This document shows positions 23,901-38,900 of a stretch of DNA of 64,000 nucleotides, in pieces (positions within the stretch are counted from its first letter, which is position 1; every line of letters begins with the position of its first letter). Both the position numbers and the translations under genes were made by a program. Origin of the DNA: Monomorium pharaonis. Its lineage: Eukaryota > Arthropoda > Insecta > Hymenoptera > Formicidae. The stretch covers positions 35,511,132-35,575,131 of the forward strand of contig NC_050467.1 in assembly GCF_013373865.1 (NCBI RefSeq), read 5' to 3'. The notes under the pieces were generated by a model. It did no database searches, was not told where the DNA came from, and saw only the letters and a program-made list of their open reading frames with translations.

Positions 23901-26900
23901 AGATGACGTGTAGTACGACGCGAGTATCAGAATGAAAGAAAAGGTGTGACAAAGGCTGTTTTTCAGCTATTACACGCTAACGCTACATTGTGTTCCACTG
24001 TGTAACGTTCTTGTTGGAACAATTAGAACTCTAAACTTAGTTTCAGAAAACATCACCAGAGTGTTTGCATTCCATATTTTTACTGTCAGCCATCTACAGG
24101 CTATATCTACATATATTTATATATAATAGCAAAATTAGAAAGTCTCTTACCAATTCAATCAAATTAAACTAACCACAATCTTTCTTGTTTTAATTTAAAA
24201 ACATATACTTCAAATTTTTAATTTTTTAACGGTACAAGACCTAATTAATATGACAATTAACATTTATGTCTCATTGGATTACACTAAAAAGATTTTTTAT
24301 CAGACAATTTATTTAAACTACGTACTTCGTCAAATTTAATAATGAAACATATTTATGATCGGTAAGGCTGGCTCAGTTTCCTGGATCCTATTTATGGGTA
24401 ATCTAATGTAAAACTTCGGATTTGTTATTCCTTTTTTTGTGTTGAGTCTTTGTGTGTTCTTACACCATGTATTTGGACACTCTTATTCCTTTCTCTAATT
24501 TTAGGTTATGTTATTAGAATTAATATTAAAAATTACCATTGTTACCAGATGTTAAATATAAAACTTCTTGAAAAGTTGGTAACACTGACATATTTTACAC
24601 GCTCATACTCAGTTTTTTACCGTATTGAGCAGTGTAACACTGTGTCATAGTTGGAACACTTTATGTTGAACACAGTATTACACTGTGTTGTCTATGTACC
24701 TAGCTGGAAAATAGCCAAAATGATTAATTGTGCGGGATTTGGGGGGAATAGCCTTGCGGAAATGATTCCCGCACGACTTTTCCACACGATTGATCGGTGG
24801 AGGAAAGTTACTTATGAGAGAAAAAACTGCCCGTGCACAATCAGCGACTTTCCGGTCAGTAGAGGCCGTCGATAGCTATCTTGAGCGCTTGAACGTCGTG
24901 TATCTCGAGCTACACTTAATTGCTCGATTTGTTTTTTAGTTGCTCTATTTTTCCTCAAGAGAGTTGACCTTGATTTTGTTATTGTTATAGCGTCATGGAG
25001 AACGACGCTTAGTTGAATCGCAGTAACTTGTGGTTTAATGACTTCTATGACCTGATCTGTTTGTAATGCTAACATATTGAAATCTTCGATGAAACTAATT
25101 GCTAAAATAGTTCGGATGTTTTCGGGTAATTATTCCACAAAGAGACTACGTGTGATAGAATCTAGACATAGCATTCCGATCGAATTACGGAGACATTGCA
25201 GGAAGTGAGACGATTTTTCATCGGCTATTTCCTTCGAAGTAACTTTTTTAATTTAGCTTCTTGTGACTTCCCGAAAGCTTAGCTAATCCCTCTTTTAATT
25301 GTCTCGTGTTTACCATCCGCAAGGGGGGGGGGGGTTGATACTATATCGGCAACGAAAGGAACGGTCGCGAGATTTAAATTAGCTAATACGTGGCTAATAC
25401 TTAGTATCGTTTCTCGAATTCCGATATAATTGAAATGTTATAGTTTTTACTACCTGAAACCAGTGTGTTGACATTTTGCGTTATAGAGGCTGCGGTAATG
25501 CGATGACCTTGGTGGAGTTTATACATCCTTCGCCTGAGTTGAGATCGAAGGACCAGGGATTCGTCTGCGAGATCGGTAGCTTCAGTAGGTCGTCAACAGT
25601 GCCATGATATTCCAGGATCTTGCGTTTCTTGTGTGGGATCGGCAGAATCTCCGCGTGGCGGCATCATCCTCATAGTTTTATCCGTTCGAATTTTGTCGTT
25701 AATCCTTCTTTGCTCGCGTTGCCATATTACGAGGATCACGTCTATCAATATACTGTGGATAAAGGCGAGGGGTGTACTTCCGAAAAGGTGAAAGTCCGTA
25801 CAAGCTAGATCGCCGTTTCCGCGTGGATCAATAGTTAATACTGATCACGTGTATTCTCGCTATCCCCGCGATCATTTATATGGTGCGCAAATCCCGCAGT
25901 GCTCTATCGCTGTTTACAGCCTGTGTGAACGATTGCTGAAAGAAATAAAATTGTGGCGAATTGCGTGCTGCAGCTCTGAACATTCGGAAACCGCCCTTCA
26001 TTGCTCAACCAAGAACGGTGTGATCCTTTAAAGCCCAAGAACGCTCAGCGTGCCGCGGTTCCAAATCCCGATGAACTATCACCCGACGAAAAAACACTGT
26101 CACATCTCATCGCTGCCGCGCTCTTAAATAACTGCCGATCATCAGAATATTGTTGTGTCGTGGTGTTTGTGACAGCAATAAAAACCTGCGATGTCCTGCA
26201 ACTCAATCATTTGCCTCACGGTTCACTTTCCTGTCCGATCCTCTAGCTAATCATTTGTTAGCGTCACGCGCACTCCGGGTACAGCGCTGGGCCGATCCGG
26301 TGAATCGTCGAGCGAGAGCGATTGAATCTCAATCGCGGCTCGCGCGCTTACAAGTACCAAACATAAGTCCAAATTCAAGGGTGAAAAAATGGGCTACTTT
26401 GGGGCTATTTTGTGGTCGCTCTTTCTCCTATCTATTGCTGTACATCTTATACAGATATTTCTGAATTTTTTCAGATTTTTTTATGGTTAACAATTTTCGT
26501 TAAATAACCTTTCAAAATAACAGTCTTATAGGAAGGACAGTTTTATGTAATTTAATCGCGAAGACAAAATATATATATTTTGAAGCTATTTTATTAGAAA
26601 GAATGAAGTATGAAGAATATTTTTTAATTGAAAATATAAAATTTTACTATATTATTTCTATATAAGAGACTAAAATATTTTAGATTTAAAGCTTTCGCAG
26701 CCATTGACATTACTTCCAATAGAAAGGGCGGTAAAGTCGTAAACCTATGTGGTGCACAGAACGCGTGGGCGGAGTACAAGGGGAGAGCTTCATCTTCCCC
26801 CTACATCCCCGCATTAATTTTTATAAAGCACGTATTTTTGCGTGCTTTAAAATAAGAAAATTTGTTAAAATATTATAATCCTAATCCAAACCTAATTATT

Positions 26901-29900
26901 ATTCTAATCTAAATCCTATAAAAAATATGAGTAAATCTTAAAGAAAGGGGACCTAATCTCGATAAATAATAAATTCATTATTAAAATAAAGCACGCATTT
27001 ATGCGTACTTTAAAATAAGAAATTCTATTAATTTATTATTATTCTAATCTTTTATGCAGTCACAAACCCATGTGACGCGTGGGCGGGATGCAAGGGCGTC
27101 TTCGCCTTTCCCCTACATCTCCGCATTAATTTTTATAAAGCACGCATAAATTAACAGATTTTTTTTATTTTAAAGCACGCAAAAATGCGTTTAAAGGTCT
27201 GTTCGCGTCACATGCCCTGTCATACTCCTATTCACTCCAACGCACTCCAATACGTTTAGTCCGATGACATCAACCTATTGGAGTGAGTAGGAACATGTCG
27301 GGGCATGGCGACGCGAACAAATCATAAGTAAAGCAGCGATATCGTGTATTATATTTATGAAACTTTTTTTGTTAATAACTTTTTAACGAATCATGAGCAG
27401 CTGCTAAAATCTCTTGAACATTACTCAAGAGGGTGGCCTTGCTAACATATGTCAAGGTCAAGATCACCGAAGCTAGGTCCCCTTTTGTAAAGGTTTACCG
27501 AAAGGACTTCCGGATACATACCGCGTCCTGGTACAGCGTTGCACCAACATTTCGTAAACGTTGCAGTTTGCATCATCAGGCTAGGAACTCCGATATTGAT
27601 TGTGAACTCTCTTAGATTCTGGTGGCCCTTATGTACTCCTTATCCTGATAGCAGGGGAAAGGGTGAGGAAGGGGGCCGGACGGGATGGCTCGTTCAATGT
27701 TTTAATTGATTAATTAATTAAATAAAATGAGAGGACAGTGTGCCAAATCAGGCACACTGTTTATCTAATTATCTTTAAAAAAATAAACTTTAAAAAAAAT
27801 AAAAGTAATAATAAATAATCTTTTTATTACACGTGCGTCGAAAACGGTCCTTATCGTGGCTCTCTACCGGCCAGAGAGTTGCTGATTGTGCACGGGCAGT
27901 TTTCTCCCACAAGTAACTCTTTCCCTCCTTATCAACTGTGCGGAAGTTGTGCAGAAATCATTTCCGCACGGCTATCCCTCCTAAATCCTGAACGATTAAT
28001 CATTTTGTCACACGTTCCCCTTCATTTTGACACTCGCGTCATACCACAGACACGTTATCTCTCGACACGCATATGGTAACTCTTGAAAATTTGCAAAAAT
28101 TTCGGACCCTTACTGACATTTTATCGTTATCTATGGTAAACACTCGACGCTTCGTTACTTTTGAACGAATTCAACTCTAAATAAATAACTTGTCAATAAT
28201 GGGTGGCACCAGAATGGTGCCTCCCTCACGTCCATCAATTGGATAATTTAAAATACAATGTTCTAATCGATGGATACAAGAAAAAAACTATAGCAGCAAT
28301 CATCTGTGAATGGTTCCTTGGCCCAGTAATACTTCCTTCTACACGTATTTTTCCCCCTACCACTTTACTGCGCGCTGGGAGATCGCGGTAAGACGCCTTT
28401 TCTGGCCTTTTCAGAGAAGTTTCCTTTCTTCTAACCCCGCGTGTTATTGAGTCTACTATACCAAACAATTCCATACAAAATTCTAGATTTTGTATTTCAT
28501 ACCTCGTTGTCCGAATTGAAACGTTGGTTTAATAAATGGTTTTGCTAATTTTTAGCTGATATAGTCCAAAACTGGAGAGCCTTTGCGGGAAAGAGCGGCA
28601 AACTGATCACGTGACCGCGTCTAATTCGATGTGATCGTTAAGCACCTGGTCACGTGATCAGTTTGCCGCTCTCTTTTTCAGAGGCTCTCTACCCAAAACA
28701 ATTAAATTCTTAGATTTTGTTAATCATTTTATTCTTGAAAATGACAACGCTAAAACTCCGTTGTTAAAAGATATATATGAATAAAATCTCCCTCAGGTAA
28801 TTCCTTTACTTTTTAAAACTGCACTCTATAAGTCTTAATAATAGTGTCGACATCGTTACATTATTGTTAATAGAAACATATATGTAGGAAATAATATGTT
28901 AAATGCAAGTTTATTACGAATTCTGTGAGTTTTGTGTAACGTGAGTTGAGAGTTGTATTTAGCACTATAAGAGTTGTATAATTTTCCTTCTTTATCTCAA
29001 TAAACATTTAACATATTATTTCTTACATATATGATAAAAAAATCAACAATATAACAACAAAATAACTTAGAAATTATAAATCCCACTACTGAAGAACCTC
29101 TTTAAATTTGCCAGTATCAATGATATACTAATATACATCGTTTTGTAACGTTTACAGATGATTTATCACGAATTGCCGCGTTTGACTAATGTAAGTTGTG
29201 ATGAATGGATTAGTCCGACTGTATTTAAAGATTTAATGTTTAAGGAGAATAATAATCATCCTTTACGACATTATAATACGAACTTATTTCTAACTGAGAC
29301 CAAATCTTCTACATATCTGACAAAATCTTTTACAGGTAATTGAAATGACAAAATATAAGAATTTTGTACAAATTAATTTATAAGCAAGAATGGAATTTAC
29401 AGACGTTTAACACGAATCCTACACACTATCAAATAATTTCATATTCTACACAAGGGATGTAATATACCTCAGTCTCTTTAAATGGTTGTTACTCGTATAT
29501 TTTGGCTCAAAAAATTTTGTAACATTTTTCACACTTTCAAAGATAATGTCCAAATTTTATTTTGAGGCAATTTAAATTTTAAAGTAGCGAAAAAAATTCA
29601 TAAAGCTAAGCAAATGCGAAAAATAACTTTTTTACTAAAAAAATGTATAACTTTTTTAAATTTTAATATTTTTTAATGATCCTTTCGGATCTTTTCTAGA
29701 AATGTGATACTTCTGACGTAAAAATAAGCCCAATAGTGGCCGTTGCAAAAAGATATTTATTTTGCATTATACCCAGCTAGCAAAATGACGCAAACTTTGC
29801 GCGAAGTTTGCCGCAAACTCGAGCAAACCTTTGCAACAAAATTACGACAAGGTGTGTCCGCATTAAGCTTAGCTTTTGCTGGGAAGGCTTGTTGTAAATA

Positions 29901-32900
29901 GTATGACGCATATTTTATGCAAATAACAGGGTAAAATTTGCTAGTAAAGCATAACAACAAATTTGAAACAAGAACAAGGCAAACCTTGCTGTACACAATA
30001 TGATAACAAATTTGTGGCAAGAATAGAGCAAACCTTGCTGTATATAGCATGATAGTAAATTTGTGGCAAAAACAAGGCAAACCTTGCTATGCACAATATG
30101 ATAGCAAATTTGTGGCAAGAACAGAACAAATATTGTCGAAATTTAGATCAACAAAAATAAAATATTAGACTGATTAGTCCAATATCAAATGTGAATGGTG
30201 CAATCGTACTTGGTTCTCTGTTCTCGACGAGCCCCTTTTATTAATCCAGTAGGTAAATCTTTTTCACGAGAAATGCGCCATCTCGAGATAGATAGTAAAG
30301 TCAGAAATAAAATTTAAAACCCGGTAATGCAACCCTGTTATTTGCATAAAATGTGCGTCATACTATTTGCGACAAGCCTTGCCAACAAAAACTAAGCTGT
30401 TTACGGACACACCTTGTCGCAATTTTGTTGCGAAAGTATGCTCGGCAAGTTTTATTTTGTTCTTGCTACTAATTTGCCGTTATTCTGGGCTTAACAAGAT
30501 TTCCTGTTTCTGCCATAAATTTATTGTCATGTCTTGTAGCAAGGTTTGCTCTATTATTTGCTTAAATTTTGCATTTTATCGTGTCGGAACAAATTTTGTA
30601 ATTTCTATACGTAATATTTATGTACAAGTCTTTCTCTGTTATTTGCAGCATCGTGTAATGAAAACTTTTGCCGTAAATTTGCTCAAAACTTTTAGAAAAC
30701 AAAGCAACAGATAATTACTTGTCATAAAATTGTTGTCAAAATTGAAACAATCCTTGCTGTAAAGCTTTCACGATATGTGATTTTAACAGGCCTGGCTAGC
30801 TGGGATAAATGTGTCAATGTTAGGAGAAAAAATTACACGTACATTTCGCATTTATCTTCGTTTATTTTTATGAATTACAGTTATGAATGGCTTTATAACA
30901 TTATTTTTTATTAAAAAACTAAAAAATAGAAAAAATGTATATGTATATTAAAAATTGTAATTTACATGTACAAAACATTCACATATGTGAGTGCGAATCT
31001 GATAGATTTATTAAATAAATACGAGTCTGACTGATAAACTACTTAAAATTGCTTATCAGATTTACTACACTAGTCACAGAAATTAAGGGATATTTTTAAA
31101 ATCTCAAATTTTTAGGTGATTTTCAAAAAGCTGTAACTTGAAGAAAAATGGTCGTAGAGAAAAATAAAAAAAAAGCAAATTAAAGCTTCAAGCTTCTAGT
31201 TTTCAGATCTTGAGTTCGAAATTTTTTAGCATCAGCAGTTTTTGAATAATTAATAAGAAAACCATCGGAAAAAATTTTTCCAAATTTTTTCTTGCCTTTA
31301 AAAAGGTCCACAGACTTCCATAAATTTTTTCCAGTGTTCCCATCATAAAACTCTTCTAGATAATTTAATTCTCTTTAATTTGACCTTTTTTTGAGCCTGT
31401 ACGATGATTTTTCGCTGAGTTATCGTCATTCAAAGCCAAAAAATTTTTGACCTTGATAATCAATAACTCGGGAAATAATGATTGTACAGAAAATGAAAGG
31501 AGGATTTTAAAAACTGCAAAGTATTCTCTATAAATTTTAGTTATTGGTTTTTGTTAAAAAAAATTTTTTTAGTACGAGAAAGTTGATTGAAAGAGGTAAA
31601 AAATTGCGTAATTAGAGATATTCGCTTAACTTGGCATAACTTTGCAAATAATAGATAGACTAAGGATATTGACTGTAACTTTTCAATCTCAAAGTATCCC
31701 AAAGAAATCCTAAAAATTTCAAAGCGCTGCGATTTTTTTTTCATTGTGCTCGGAATAATTGAATTTGTCGTTTTAAAAAATTTTATATTGTCAAAACATA
31801 AGTCAATAATCACAAAATTTCATTTAATTCCCACTACCCGTTTAGCAGGAATAAAATGTCAAAATTAGGTCTGTTTTTCGGCCGTCTAGGTAAATGTAAC
31901 CCCTTAATACAGAATTGTCAATATTAAATAATCTTTCAACGGACGCACTGCTTGGTGAAGCTATATTAAATTTAATAAATAGGTTTTTTTAATTTTGGAG
32001 AGTTATAATTCTACATCAGATAACTGGTCGATGACTGAGAATTGAATTATACAAATTACGATGTCATAAATACGGAATTTAAACTATTAAGAGTAACAAT
32101 AAAAGTAACTGTTAATTTTATTATTGTTACACATAAAATGTAATTATGTTACCGTTACAGTTACAGAAAGAGAAAAATATTATACCAGTCCGTTATCAAA
32201 AAAAGTAACTGTAACAGTAACGGCGTTACAACTAACGCGTTACTTCTCAACCCTGTTCAACTTAGTGTAAAATAATTATATTGTAGGTGATATGCACACT
32301 AAATCGATAGAAAATAATGTTGAAACCTGTATAGTGGATATTCAAAAAAAGATCGATCCATCCAAGCCTGTAAATTTGTCTGGCGACGAAATGATGAACG
32401 AATTCAGATTTTTGCAAGACACACAATTGCAGGAAGGTCTAATAGTTGTGGCATCCTTTGTTGAGCGACCACCGAATTTAGGCGGAATTGCTAGAACATG
32501 TGAAATATTCGGAATTCGAGCACTAGTTGTCACGAATGCGAATTGCGTGAAGGACAAGGAGTTTCAGTTCCTCAGTGTATCCGCTGATAAATGGTTAAAT
32601 ATACTACAGGTAATTAAAAACAGTTTATTTCTCAAATTTATATTTAAAAAATTGTAAACAATGACTCCATTAATGCAGTTTTCATCTTTTAATCAGTACA
32701 CAGTTTTATCTTTTAACAAAGTTACGTAATTAACATTCAACTAAATTAATGGCTTATAAAATTTAGTTATATTTAGTTAAATAAAAAATTAATTCACTAG
32801 GAGAACTCGCTAAATGAAAAAGCAATCGTAATCAAATTTAAGTAGTTTGTACAGAGAGGCTTCCTGAGTACGAAAAATATTAGGAATAAATAGCCAGCCC

Positions 32901-35900
32901 TTCAACAATAATTAACAGAAACATTTTAGTGTTTATTATGAATCAGTATAAGACTAAAATTTCGAAGCGATGAATAGCGGTGAGATACCTAAATAGTGCT
33001 ATGCGCGAAAGTATTCGGTTTCGAATTCAGAATCGGTAAAATCAGTTTAGCGACAGTCACACAAAAAAGTGAACTGTACAGACCATGATATCCTTATGTA
33101 TTTTGACCCGCTAAATATAAATCCGATGTCAGAATTACTCCATCATCCACCTTTTTTTAAATCAAAAGTGGCCTAAAAACTCTGAAAATTGCAATAATTT
33201 CTCTGAGCGGAAAATAATGGATGATGATCCAATTCTAACACCGGATTTGTGTTTAGCGGCTCAAAATGCATAAGGATATTATAGTTTGGTTGGTAATACA
33301 GACGTTTTATTTTGTGTAGCTGTGTAATTGTAATATCGAAAAAACTGATTTTGATATTAATCGGTATGTAATTTTCTTGAAGTAATTATTATTATATTGA
33401 AACAATTTATTCGGCATTGTTACTCAATTCATAATATTCTGAAAAATCAATATTCTGTAGTCGAATACATACAAATCACACTGAAAAAGTCGAGGCACAG
33501 AATATCCATCCGACTTAAAAAATTTTATCAAATTTGGCATACATAATTTATTATATGAAAAAAAATTTTCCTCATTTTAATTATTAGAGGAAAGGCGTCG
33601 AGTTTGGAATCGTTTCCTAAATTGGAATCGCTTTATTTCTCGGAAACTAAAAATTGCACCGTACGAATACCAAAAAATGATCCGCTTGGTTAATTAAAGA
33701 AATAAAAATCCATATTTTATACATTCATGCCATTTTTACATAAAATCTGCTAAAAACAAATTCGTCAAAAGCGAGTTTTATTTGCACAATTTTCTTTTAC
33801 AAATTGCACAGTTGAACAATAGTGAGTGTATTATCGATAACATTACTATCATTTCACATGTTTTTAGTTTCTTATAACTGCTTCTTGTTATTTTTTCTTT
33901 TATATTTATTTCGTAATGCAGTTTTAAACATAAAGTTGCCGTGTGTGCGTAAATTGGAACACTTCGTGAAATCAGAGGTCTAGTAATGACAACTGTCATT
34001 ACACCGTGATCATAGTATACATCGACATAAAACATGGATTGCGCAACACGAATCGAAAGTAAATCCAACTGTGGAAGGATAGCACGAATTGTCGGTCAAT
34101 TCTGTCTTTTTTAGTAATGAAAAAAACGAAAACAAACTAAACTAATTGGCAGTCATTGCTCTCACTCTTTTTTCTAAACCTAGTTTCGCATATGAATAAT
34201 ATAGGGATGGCGCAGTCCATGCTCTAAGTCCATGCTCTAAGAAAGATGATAGTATAATGGCTAGGCCATGATCGTAATTTTAATATGTACCGAAATATAT
34301 AATAACCTAAATGTTTCGAGACGAGATTTCACGAGACAATGGACGTGTCGAAAAAAGCGTACTTGTTTTGGCATAGATAAAACCTTAAATTACCATTAAA
34401 TGGCGTTACTAGTATCATTTTTTCTTAAATCGGAAAGATATAATGTGTTGAATTTAAGCGATAGGTGGTAACCACCCAGTGTGACCTCAAAGGGTTAAAT
34501 GAAAACATAATTTTTTAAAAATTAAATTACTGTAAGTTTATATGAAATAACAAATATTATTTTTCATATAAAAAAATATTTTTTTACCATTTTTTTCTCT
34601 TTGAGATAAATTTTTAACTTGGAAAAATAAATTAAAATTTGCATTTTAAAAATAACAATTAAAATAAATTAAAATTAAAACTCAATTTAGTTGAAATTAA
34701 CTAACAAAGAAACCTCGCGAACCCGAAAATTCTGATTTTAATAAAACTTGGCATAAATGTAGAGGGGGTAAATACATGAATTTAGAAATTTTTAGTTGGT
34801 GCTTATAAACGGTTTAAAGGGTTGAAATCACCCTTCAAAAATTGAGTTTTGCCTTTTCTCGATATATCTCGTAAACTAAATAAAATATCAAAAAATGTTT
34901 TATACATAAGTTTTACAGCATAAATACTTTTATTTAACTATGCTGCTTATTTTTTTTTTTAATTTTTTCAAAAATTTACTTTTTATACCTTTCCTATGTT
35001 GAATATTTATTGCATCAAAATTTCAATTTCAGTAAAATTCGGCACAAATTTAGGGGGGCAATACATGAATTTAGAAAATTTTAATTGGTGCTCAAAAACG
35101 GTTTAAAGGGTTGAAACTACCGTTCAAAGGTTGAGACATTTTTGCCTTTTTTCGATATATCTTGTAAGCTTAACGAAACATCAAAAAATGTTTTATACAA
35201 AAGTATTTCAGTATAAATACCTCCGTTTAACTACGCTGTTCAATTTTTGAAAAAAAATTTAATTAAAAACTTGTTACTAAAAAAATATTAAATAAAATTG
35301 ACTCTTATGTATATAGCATTTATAAAGTAATTATATTATTGTATACTACGTGTGGCCGCTAAGTTCGTACGCAGAGGAATATGGTCGGTTTCGAAGAGAA
35401 GTACGCTGGTTCCCTTAAATAGATAATTTTTATTCTGGCTATATACAATGTACAGAGTTATATTTGTATTATTTTATTAGCCCTGATAAGGGTCGTTTGA
35501 ATCAGGCTTTTACGCCTGTAGCGATTTCCACGCTATTGGTGGATGAGCCTTTGTCACTCGTATTCCGCCTAAGTTATTATTTTCGTCCAGGGATAAAGTG
35601 GACGTGATCTCCGGGACCTGAGTGCCTGTTCTCCTTTTCTTTGCTTCCTTGGAAGAGTGTCTCTCCTTCTTTGCGGCTCGTTTCTCGCTGCGGGTGCGTT
35701 CTTTGAGCTCGTCGCGGGATTGGCCGCTCTCCGTCGGATTCCCGGGCTGCTCAGTACTGTTGACCGTACTATCCTCGTGCTGGGTACCGTGGTCTTTGGT
35801 GGCTACGGCGGTTTGTGTCGCTTTCGTCTCCCAGATGGTGTCCCCCTCGGTCTGTGTGCTCCGAGTAGCGGTCTCCTTTGCTAAGCTCTCCAATAGATCC

Positions 35901-38900
35901 GGTAGCAGGTACTTTGGCGATGTGTAGCGCCAAATCTGCGGATCGTCGGCGGCTAGTAACACCCTCGGAGGCCTGGTCCTAAGTGGTGAGACTACCGCTG
36001 TCGCGGGGTTCCACTGCTGCTCCTTGGCTGCCAGCGTGCTCGCTATTACAATCTCGTGAGACAAGTAATGTCTTCGTATGCAAAAAGAAGACTCGAGTGC
36101 GAGTAACGCAAAGAGTGAACTGCCCGTCTTCTCGCGCTCCTATTGTCTAGAAGTCGTCATTTTACTTCCGAGAGCGTGGCCTCTGGTGGTATCCGCGCGC
36201 ACTTCTCTTTTTCATTCTGCGGTGCTTACAGCGTTAGTTGGGTTGCACGGTTGCTAGGCGCTAGCCTGTTGCTTACAGTGCGTGTTGGTTGCATGGTCGC
36301 TAGGCGTTTTGAGTGGCGACTAGACGTCTTTGTGTCGCCACACTATGTATTATTTAGATCATCCAAATATATACTATCTATGTTGTAATACTATATATTT
36401 ATATTAACTGCATTTCTGTGTGTATTATTTTTTAAGTGACAGTTGTGCAATATTAAAGTAGTCACGTTGTTTTCACACAGTATTCATTCTGTCAATGTCA
36501 TATTTCACATTCATGTTTTATATTCGTCATGTCACGGTATGCATCATATATGAAATAAAAATCACCTGTTAATAAAAGTGTGTAATTTTGTATATTTATT
36601 AATGTTACGCGTCATTTTCACATCAGTATCAAGTGATATCTAACGTGTACTTGATTATTCTGTTAAATTATTTAAATTTTTATCAAACAAAGCATAATGT
36701 TACACATAAATGTTACAAATGTTCTTAATGTTAATTATTTTATTTCAAATTACACTTATTTCCCCAACGCCTATAAATAGAAGAGAAATACAATTATGTG
36801 AAGTGATAAGAGATATTATAATGTAGCATTTGTTATACAAACCGATACTGCTTTGGAATTTCAAAATTATTGAGAAGTGGATTTAACTGACATAGAATTT
36901 GTAATAGACAAAGAATTTCTAGAAAATGATAATGATAATTATGAACCTGATAATGAGAATAATTGTGAACCAGAAAACGAAATTTTAAATAGTAGCTATA
37001 AGAAAAGAAAAACCGTGGAATATTGGAAAACTGGGAAAAAAGGTCGATACGTAATATAAGATAATATAATTACTTTATAAATGATAGATACACAAAAGTC
37101 AATTTTATTAAAATTTTTAATTGAAAAAATTCTTTTTATTAAAAAAAATTTTTTTTAATAAACAGCGTAATCAAATGGAGGTATTTATACTGTATAACTT
37201 TTGTATAAAATATTTTTTTATGTTTCGTTAAGTTTACGAGATACATCGAAAAAAATGTCTCAACCTTAAAGGGCTTTAAACCATTATTGGGCACTAAATA
37301 AAATTGTCTAAATTAGTATTACCCACTTCTACATTTGTGCCGAATTTCACTAAAATTGAAATTTTGATACAATAAATATTCAACATAGAGAAAGAATAAA
37401 GAGTAAATTTTTGAAAAAAAAAAATTTTTTTTTTTAAATAAACAGTATGGTTAAATACCAGTATGTAACCAGTATGTATGTATGGTTACATACCAGGTAT
37501 GTAAGTATAAAACCGGAATTTTTGTATAGAAAATACACGTTTATTGTATGAAAATGATAAAAAATATTTTATTCGAAGTATTGCCCATCGCTAGCTATTT
37601 TTCCCATCTCTCTGACAATTTGTGGCTGCCACGCCAAAAAAAACTGTTCCTCTTTTGAGGCAAATCAGTCATCGAGCCATTTTCGTACATTTTTGTAAGA
37701 TGTGAAGCGCTGCTCAGCAAGTGCGTGTCCGATCGATGTAAATAAACAATAATCGGATGGAGCCAAGTCTGGTGAGTAAGCCGCATGCGAAAGTATTTCC
37801 CAACTAAACGCCTCAATCGTTTTTTTGACCGGTTTTGCTGTGTGTGATGGTGCATTATAATGAAGCAAAATCACTTTGCGTTGCCTTTTTTTGATATTCT
37901 GGTCGTTTTTCACGCAAAGCTTGATTCAAATCTATCATTTGTTGTCGGTAGCGTTCAGTATTAACGGTTTCGCCAGGTTTTAGCAGCTCACAATAGATCA
38001 CACCCTTCTGATCCCACCAAACACAGAGCATTGTCTTCCGTCTATAGCGATTTGTCCTTGCAGTCGATGTCGATAGTTTGCATGGAGTTACTCATCTTTT
38101 ATGTTTAGGATTCTCAAAATATATCCACTTTTCATCACCAGTCACAATTCGATGGAGAAATGACTTTCTTTTGTACCTGGCGAGCAGCATTTCGCAAGTG
38201 GTTTTTCGATTTTCTTGCTGTCTTTCATTCAGTTCATGTGGAACCCATTTTCCCATCTTCTGGATCTTTCCCATGGCTTTCAAACGTATGGAAATGGCTT
38301 TTCGTGTCACATTTAATTGATTCGCGAATTGTTGCGTTTGAGCGTCATCCTCATCCAACAATGCTTGCAATTCGCTATCTTCAAACTTTTTTGGTGGTGT
38401 TCGCGACTCGCGCAATGAGTTCGCTGGGACCCTACGGATGGAAGCAGGGTGAGAAAACGTTGTGGTACTAATGCTCACAAGTGAAATTCAAATCGTTTTT
38501 AATATTATATTATCACACACAGTGCTCAGAGCGAGTCTGAGATAATCTGATATTATCACAGGTTCAATAAAGTATATACACACGTGACGTGTATCTACCT
38601 GTACATATCTAGATGAAATTACAAATGTCTTTCACTGATGTGTAGTCCGTTATTACTTGTACGAGTCAATTCTATTAATCGAATACCGGCCTGGTGATGT
38701 TGACCTTGAGCCGTGTATGCCGCGTGGCGCCGGCTTGTGCTTTACGCGGTGAGTCTGAGTGAACGATGGTGATGTACTGGAGATGTCCTTGGATGCGTCT
38801 GACTAATGAGTCGATCCTGGTAACTGAGCAGAATCGAGAGAGTTCGGAATGTCCACGAAATGAGAACTGTTCGAAAACTTTATGCGCACTATCTCACACG

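Noticed and set aside
35622..35927. 101-codon + strand frame
   Set aside because: It is the complement of the longer - strand frame in the LTR-like block and has hydrophobic shadow-like composition.
38092..38478. Treating the upstream end of the central mariner frame (38478-38398) as transposase
   Set aside because: The first part of that frame is inside the solo LTR; the transposase sequence begins only after the GGTGG duplication.
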